This document shows positions 59,971 to 64,000 of a stretch of 64,000 nt of DNA, piece after piece. Source of the stretch: Variovorax sp. SG517 (GTDB lineage: Bacteria; Pseudomonadota; Gammaproteobacteria; Burkholderiales; Burkholderiaceae_C); the NCBI RefSeq assembly GCF_013376045.1, contig NZ_JABMJG010000006.1:489393-553392 (forward strand), given 5' to 3'. Below the pieces are notes generated by a model. It was not told the DNA's origin. It saw only the letters and a program-made list of their open reading frames with translations, and searched no databases. Position 1 is the first letter of the stretch, and every line of letters begins with the position of its first letter. Made by a program: the position numbers and the translations under genes.

Positions 59971-61320
59971 TCAGTCCAGCACGCGGCCCGCGTTGAGGAT
60001 GCCCGCCGGGTCCAGGGCCATCTTGATGCGGCGGGTCAGCGCCAGCTCGCTCTCGCCGCGTGTGATGGAAAGAACCTCCTTCTTGAGCCGGCCGACGCCA
60101 TGCTCGGCGCTCACGGTACCGCTGCGGCCGCGCAGGGCCTCGTAGACGATGCGGTCACACGCGGCGTGCTGCGCGTCGTCGAGTGGACCGCAGATCAGGT
60201 GCAGGTTGTTGTCGCCCAGGTGGCCCAGGAACAGGTGGCGGGCCGCGGGCAAGGCGGAGCGCAGGGCCGTGTCGACTTCCTGCACATAAGGACCGGTCTC
60301 GCGCCAGGGCAGACCCACGTCGTAGGTGCCGGCGGGCTTCAGACGCGTGAGCACCTCGGGGATCGCTTCGCGCAGCCGCCAGAAGGCCTCGTGCTGGGCC
60401 AGCGATGTGGCAATCGCCGCGTCCTCGATCTCCTCGGCCTCCACCGCATCGGCTAGGCTGGCTTGAAGCGCTTCGCTTAGGTCGCTGACGCTGGCATGCG
60501 CCTCGCCGGCGACTTCCACCAGCACATGCCAGGGCGAATCGGCCAGCGGCCGCGCCGTGCCGCTAAGCTGCGAGGCCAGTGCGACGAAATCGCCCGACAT
60601 GAACTCGAAGGCGCACAGCGAGGAACCAAGCCTCTGCCGCAGCCGACGCAGCAGCGCCGGCAGATGCTCGAAGCGCGAGGCCGACACCCACGCCGCCTGG
60701 GGCTCGCCCATCGGCGGATGCAGCCGAAGGGTCAGCCGCGTGATGACGCCCAGCGTGCCCTCGGTGCCGACGAAGAGCTGGCGGGCTTCCAGCCCAGTGC
60801 TGTTCTTGATCAGCCGGCCCAACGACTCGACGATGGTGCCGTCGGCCAGCACGGCCTCCACCCCGAGCACCTGGTCACGCATGGTCCCGAAGCGCAGCAC
60901 GCGGATGCCGCCGGCATTGGTCGACGCGTTGCCGCCCATCTGGCAGCTGCCGCGCGCACCCAGGTCCACCGCGAAGTGCCAGCCGGCAGCGGTCGCCGCC
61001 TCTTGCACGCTCTGGAGCGTGGCGCCCGCCTGCACCTGCATCAGGCCTTCGAGTTCATCGAGCGACTCGATGCGGTTCATGCGCTCCAGGTTGATGACCA
61101 CATCGCCGGCATCGGGCACCGCGCCGCCGGACACGCCGGTCATGCCGCCCTGGATGGTCACGCGTTGGCCCTGCGCATGGCAGCGCTGCAGGATGGCCGA
61201 CACCTCGGCCGTGGAGGTCGGCCGAAGCACCTCGCGCGGCCGGCCGCCCTGCAGGCCGCTCCAGTCGGCCAGGAAGCGCGGATCAATGTCGGCCTCGGCC
61301 TCACTCATGGTGCTGCTCAT
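59971..61320 (-). CDS. FAD-linked oxidase (GlcD/lactate-dehydrogenase-like)
   Basis: 449 residues. FAD_binding_4 domain in the N-terminal half (RPTSTAEVSAILQRCHAQGQRVTIQGGMTGVSGGAVP, GARGSCQMGGNASTNAGG) and FAD-oxidase_C in the second half (FLGHLGDNNLHLICGP, SAEHGVGRLKKEV). Its ATG overlaps the sulfatase stop (ATGA). It probably oxidises a 2-hydroxy acid with transfer of electrons to the respiratory chain or another acceptor. Confidence 0.93.
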   Translation of the reverse strand: MSSTMSEAEADIDPRFLADWSGLQGGRPREVLRPTSTAEVSAILQRCHAQGQRVTIQGGMTGVSGGAVPDAGDVVINLERMNRIESLDELEGLMQVQAGATLQSVQEAATAAGWHFAVDLGARGSCQMGGNASTNAGGIRVLRFGTMRDQVLGVEAVLADGTIVESLGRLIKNSTGLEARQLFVGTEGTLGVITRLTLRLHPPMGEPQAAWVSASRFEHLPALLRRLRQRLGSSLCAFEFMSGDFVALASQLSGTARPLADSPWHVLVEVAGEAHASVSDLSEALQASLADAVEAEEIEDAAIATSLAQHEAFWRLREAIPEVLTRLKPAGTYDVGLPWRETGPYVQEVDTALRSALPAARHLFLGHLGDNNLHLICGPLDDAQHAACDRIVYEALRGRSGTVSAEHGVGRLKKEVLSITRGESELALTRRIKMALDPAGILNAGRVLD

Positions 61321-62765
61321 GATGTCGCGCCCGCAGGCACCGGCGTCGAGGTCGAGGAGCCAAGCATGTGCGCCTTCTCGACGCCGCCATAGCCCTCGAT
61401 CATGGCGGCCTGATCGGCCTTGGCCTGGGCGTCCACGGTATTGGGATCGCAGATGCGGCCGAGCGCGGCGCGCATGCGTGCCAGCGTCTCGGCATGTGCC
61501 GGGTCGCCGGCCAGGTCATGCAGCTCCTCGGGATCGGTCTCCAAGTCGAAGAGTTCGGGTGCGAAACCCACGTAGTGGTGGTACTTCCAGCGGCCCAGGC
61601 GCAGCATGAAGCCGGCCGAATTGCTTCCGGCCGCGTGGTACTCGGACAGCACCGGCCGATCGGGCCGATCCGGCGATCTGGCGATCGCGAAAAGCGAGCG
61701 ACCGGGGCGCTCGCCCATCTCGGGCGCCGGATCGATGCCCGCCGACTCCAGGATGGTGGGAAACAGGTCGAGCAGGTCGACTGGCGTGCGGCACACGCCT
61801 GGTTCCACGCCGGGGCCCGCAAGCAGCATGGGCACCTTGACGCTCTCCTCATAGAGCGTGCTCTTTCCCCAGACGCCGCGCGCCCCCAGGTTGTCGCCAT
61901 GGTCCGAGGTATAGACGACCTGGGTGCTGCCGCCCAAGCCGCTGTCGTTCAGCGCGCCGAGGATCTGTCCCACGTTGTGGTCCAGCCAGGAGACGAGGCC
62001 GTAGTAGGCCGCGAAGGCGCGGCGGCGCTCGTCGGCGTCCTTGAACTTTTCTTCCGAGCCCATGAAGTCGCAGTACTCCTGCACCCAGGGATGCCGTGCG
62101 TAGCCCGTGCCCGGATGCAGCTTGGGCTCGCCGAGCTTGTCGAGCGGATAGAGGTCGTAGAAGGCCTGTGGCACTACCAGCGGAAAGTGCGGCGCAACCA
62201 GGCCGACATAGAGCACGAAGGGCTCGTCGGGCCGGCTGCCGGCGTCGCGCAGCCACTCCATCGTGCGCGCGGCCACGGAGCGGTCGTACTGCGTGTACGA
62301 GGATTCGCCGGGGCCGATGCGCTCGCCCAGCATGCGCGGGCCATCGGGCCGCGGACGGTACGGATTGCGGATCGAGGCCCACACCATGCCGTGGCCGCCC
62401 ACCACGTGCATGGGCAGGTGCTCGGCATCGAAGCCGGCCGGGTCTTCCTCGCTGCGGTAGTGCAGCTTGCCGATGCTCTCCACCCGCACGCCATGGTCCT
62501 GCAGCACGTGGCCCCAGCCACGCTGCCGGCCGGTATAGGGCATGGCGTTGTCCCACAGGCGAAGCTGGTGCACGCGCAGGCCGGTGGCGAAGGCGGCACG
62601 CGCCGGCACGCAGATCGGACTTGGCGTATAGGCGTCGGTGAAGCGCCGGCCCCGCGCCGCGAGCGCGTCGAGGTTGGGGGTCTGGACGAAAGGATGTCCG
62701 GAGCAGCCCATGATGCGGGGGTCGTGCTCGTCGGACATGATGACGACGAGGTTGCGTCGGCTCAT
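61317..62765 (-). CDS. Sulfatase (Cys-type, choline-sulfatase-like)
   Basis: 482 residues. The formylglycine motif CxPxR is Cys52-Val-Pro54-Ala-Arg56 (PSPICVPARAAF). Metal ligands appear in MSDEHD (residues 10-15) and YTSDHGDNLG, and the GKST/KLHY-type sites in IGKLHYRSEED and GVWGKSTLYEE. No signal peptide is seen, so it acts in the cytoplasm. Start 62765 has GGAG upstream; the longer frame is rejected. First gene of the operon. Confidence 0.93.
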   Translation of the reverse strand: MSRRNLVVIMSDEHDPRIMGCSGHPFVQTPNLDALAARGRRFTDAYTPSPICVPARAAFATGLRVHQLRLWDNAMPYTGRQRGWGHVLQDHGVRVESIGKLHYRSEEDPAGFDAEHLPMHVVGGHGMVWASIRNPYRPRPDGPRMLGERIGPGESSYTQYDRSVAARTMEWLRDAGSRPDEPFVLYVGLVAPHFPLVVPQAFYDLYPLDKLGEPKLHPGTGYARHPWVQEYCDFMGSEEKFKDADERRRAFAAYYGLVSWLDHNVGQILGALNDSGLGGSTQVVYTSDHGDNLGARGVWGKSTLYEESVKVPMLLAGPGVEPGVCRTPVDLLDLFPTILESAGIDPAPEMGERPGRSLFAIARSPDRPDRPVLSEYHAAGSNSAGFMLRLGRWKYHHYVGFAPELFDLETDPEELHDLAGDPAHAETLARMRAALGRICDPNTVDAQAKADQAAMIEGYGGVEKAHMLGSSTSTPVPAGATS

Positions 62766-62877
62766 GCTGGTTGTCTCCGTGTGATGCGCGCCGCTCGAAG
62801 GGCACGACGTCGCTACTGTGCAACCCGGCGGAGGCCGCGTCCAATACCGTCTGTGATGCAGCAGCCTTTGTTTTTTC

Positions 62878-63837
62878 TTATGGCTCGGTGCTCGTCGAGG
62901 AAGACGGCCGCAGGCGCCGCCCTGGCAGCCGACCCTTTGAGATGAGGCGGTGGACCACATCGACGACGAGGTCACGCACCGCCAGCTCGACGGGGCCCGG
63001 AGTGGGGCTTTCGGGCCAGGCCACGGCCTGCACGCGTGCGAGGTCGCCGCCGCGGATCGGACGTCCCTCCACATCGCCCAGCGCCACCGCATCCACGCAG
63101 GCGCTGGGCGGCATGATGGCGAAGGCCAGGCCCTCGCGGACCACCGCCATCAGCATCGGCGGGCTGTTCAGCTCATAGCGCACGTCCAGCCGCAGGCCTT
63201 GCTGAGTCGCGGCGCGCTCGATGATCTTGCGCAGGTCGTGCGCGCCGTCGGGCTCGGCCAGCGGCAGCCCTGCCACGCGCGCGAACGAGGGCGTGGCCGG
63301 CAGCGCATGCATCGCCTCGACCGTTCCATACAGCATGAATCGTTCCTCGTAGAGCGGCACTGAGGCGATGCCGTGAAGCTCCGAGGCGCCAGGCATCACG
63401 GCCAGGTGCACCCGGCCGGATTCGAGCTGCATTCGCACCTCGGACGAAAGGCCTTCGCTCACGTCCAGCGACACACCGGGATGGCGCTCCTGCACCTGCC
63501 GCAGCAGTGGGGCGACCACCACTGCCGCCAGCGATCCGGCCATGGCCAGCCGCACCACCCCCTGGATGCGGGCCTCGCTGCCCGCCACCTGCGCCGGCAG
63601 GGTGTCCAGCCGCGCCAGCAGCTCGACGGCCTCGGCGAACAGGCGCTCGCCGGCCAGCGACAGGTCCACGCCGCGCGCATGCCGCTCGAACAGCCGGACG
63701 CCCATCAATCCTTCGAGCGCGGCGATGTTTTGGCTCAGCGCCGGCTGGGCGATGGCCAGTTGCGCGGCAGCGCGGGAGAAGCTGCGGCTTTGCGCAATGG
63801 CGACGAAGTAGCGCAGTTGGCGGAGAGTGAGTTTCAT
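62878..63837 (-). CDS. LysR family transcriptional regulator
   Basis: 319 residues from MKLTLRQLRYFVAIAQ. HTH: SRSFSRAAAQLAIAQPALSQNIAALEGLMGVRLFERHARGVDLSLAGE. The effector domain is NAC/CynR-like. It is encoded on the same strand, 112 bp upstream of the sulfatase, so it is the likely regulator of the sulfatase/oxidase/Bug operon. Confidence 0.93.
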   Translation of the reverse strand: MKLTLRQLRYFVAIAQSRSFSRAAAQLAIAQPALSQNIAALEGLMGVRLFERHARGVDLSLAGERLFAEAVELLARLDTLPAQVAGSEARIQGVVRLAMAGSLAAVVVAPLLRQVQERHPGVSLDVSEGLSSEVRMQLESGRVHLAVMPGASELHGIASVPLYEERFMLYGTVEAMHALPATPSFARVAGLPLAEPDGAHDLRKIIERAATQQGLRLDVRYELNSPPMLMAVVREGLAFAIMPPSACVDAVALGDVEGRPIRGGDLARVQAVAWPESPTPGPVELAVRDLVVDVVHRLISKGRLPGRRLRPSSSTSTEP

Positions 63838-64000
63838 GGAGGCAGTATCCGGGTGCCGCGGGCTTGGCGCCATGCGGTGGCATCCCAGTCCAGCCGGCCA
63901 GGCGGCTAGGAGTCTGGGCGGCAGAAGCTACGGAGCTCGGGTGAGCTGGACTTGGGGCAAGTGCTTTCGGGGCGCTTGGCCGTTGCGCACGGTGATGAGG

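Overview
The window is a GC-rich stretch of a beta-proteobacterial chromosome. The family content points to Burkholderiales, most likely Comamonadaceae and Variovorax-like: two Bug-type (TTT) solute-binding proteins, a NodT/RND efflux locus, about a dozen LysR/AraC/TetR/MarR regulators, and an XapX-pirin-amidohydrolase cluster. The genus is inferred from gene families, not from a marker gene. No rRNA, tRNA, CRISPR array, integrase or complete insertion sequence was seen. The window is an accessory catabolic and stress-response region made of small operons, each next to its own regulator, with several decayed genes between them.

Layout. 0-5.5 kb: cupin protein, AraC regulator, secreted MRJP/yellow-type beta-propeller, DJ-1/PfpI protein with divergent LysR, and a secreted orphan. 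5.6-6.3 kb: remnant of an SDR gene and a Sel1-repeat lipoprotein. 6.3-12.3 kb: polar amino-acid ABC transporter, aminotransferase and RraA/HMG-aldolase-type protein in one operon, with a divergent LysR and a 7+7 inverted repeat between them. 12.7-13.7 kb: overlapping pair of YetF/DUF421 membrane proteins. 13.9-16.3 kb: lipoprotein tannase/feruloyl esterase divergent from a Crp/Fnr regulator. 16.4-24.9 kb: NodT outer-membrane factor, TetR, RND adaptor and pump, SDR, LysR; two near-identical operators flank tetR. 25-27 kb: orphan small genes and decayed DNA. 26.9-32.5 kb: TetR divergent from an operon of old yellow enzyme, SDR, alpha/beta hydrolase, zinc-type alcohol dehydrogenase and SDR. 32.8-35.3 kb: two divergent XRE regulators and an AraC regulator.

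35.3-42.3 kb: LysR divergent from a tight six-gene operon (pirin, YcaC-like hydrolase, XapX, Tat-exported amidohydrolase, DoxX, MFS-ABM fusion). 42.3-49 kb: Dps, an AraC sensor domain without its HTH, GNAT, ABM protein, YoaK-like protein, an unusual catalase, a frameshifted DsbA-like gene and an AraC regulator. 49.3-53.4 kb: chloroperoxidase-type hydrolase, MarR plus ClC channel with a palindromic operator, and a ferredoxin-domain remnant. 54.3-58.7 kb: HxlR/SDR divergent pair around a 14-bp inverted repeat, GlxA-type regulator divergent from a DJ-1 protein followed by a Bug protein, and an ABC ATPase remnant. 58.9-63.8 kb: sulfatase, FAD-linked oxidase and Bug protein operon with an upstream LysR.

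The best leads are the transporter-aminotransferase-aldolase operon (possibly for a gamma-substituted glutamate), the sulfatase-oxidase-Bug operon, the catalase lacking its distal Asn, and several high-quality inverted repeats that pair with adjacent regulators. No wholly new multi-gene system was recognised.
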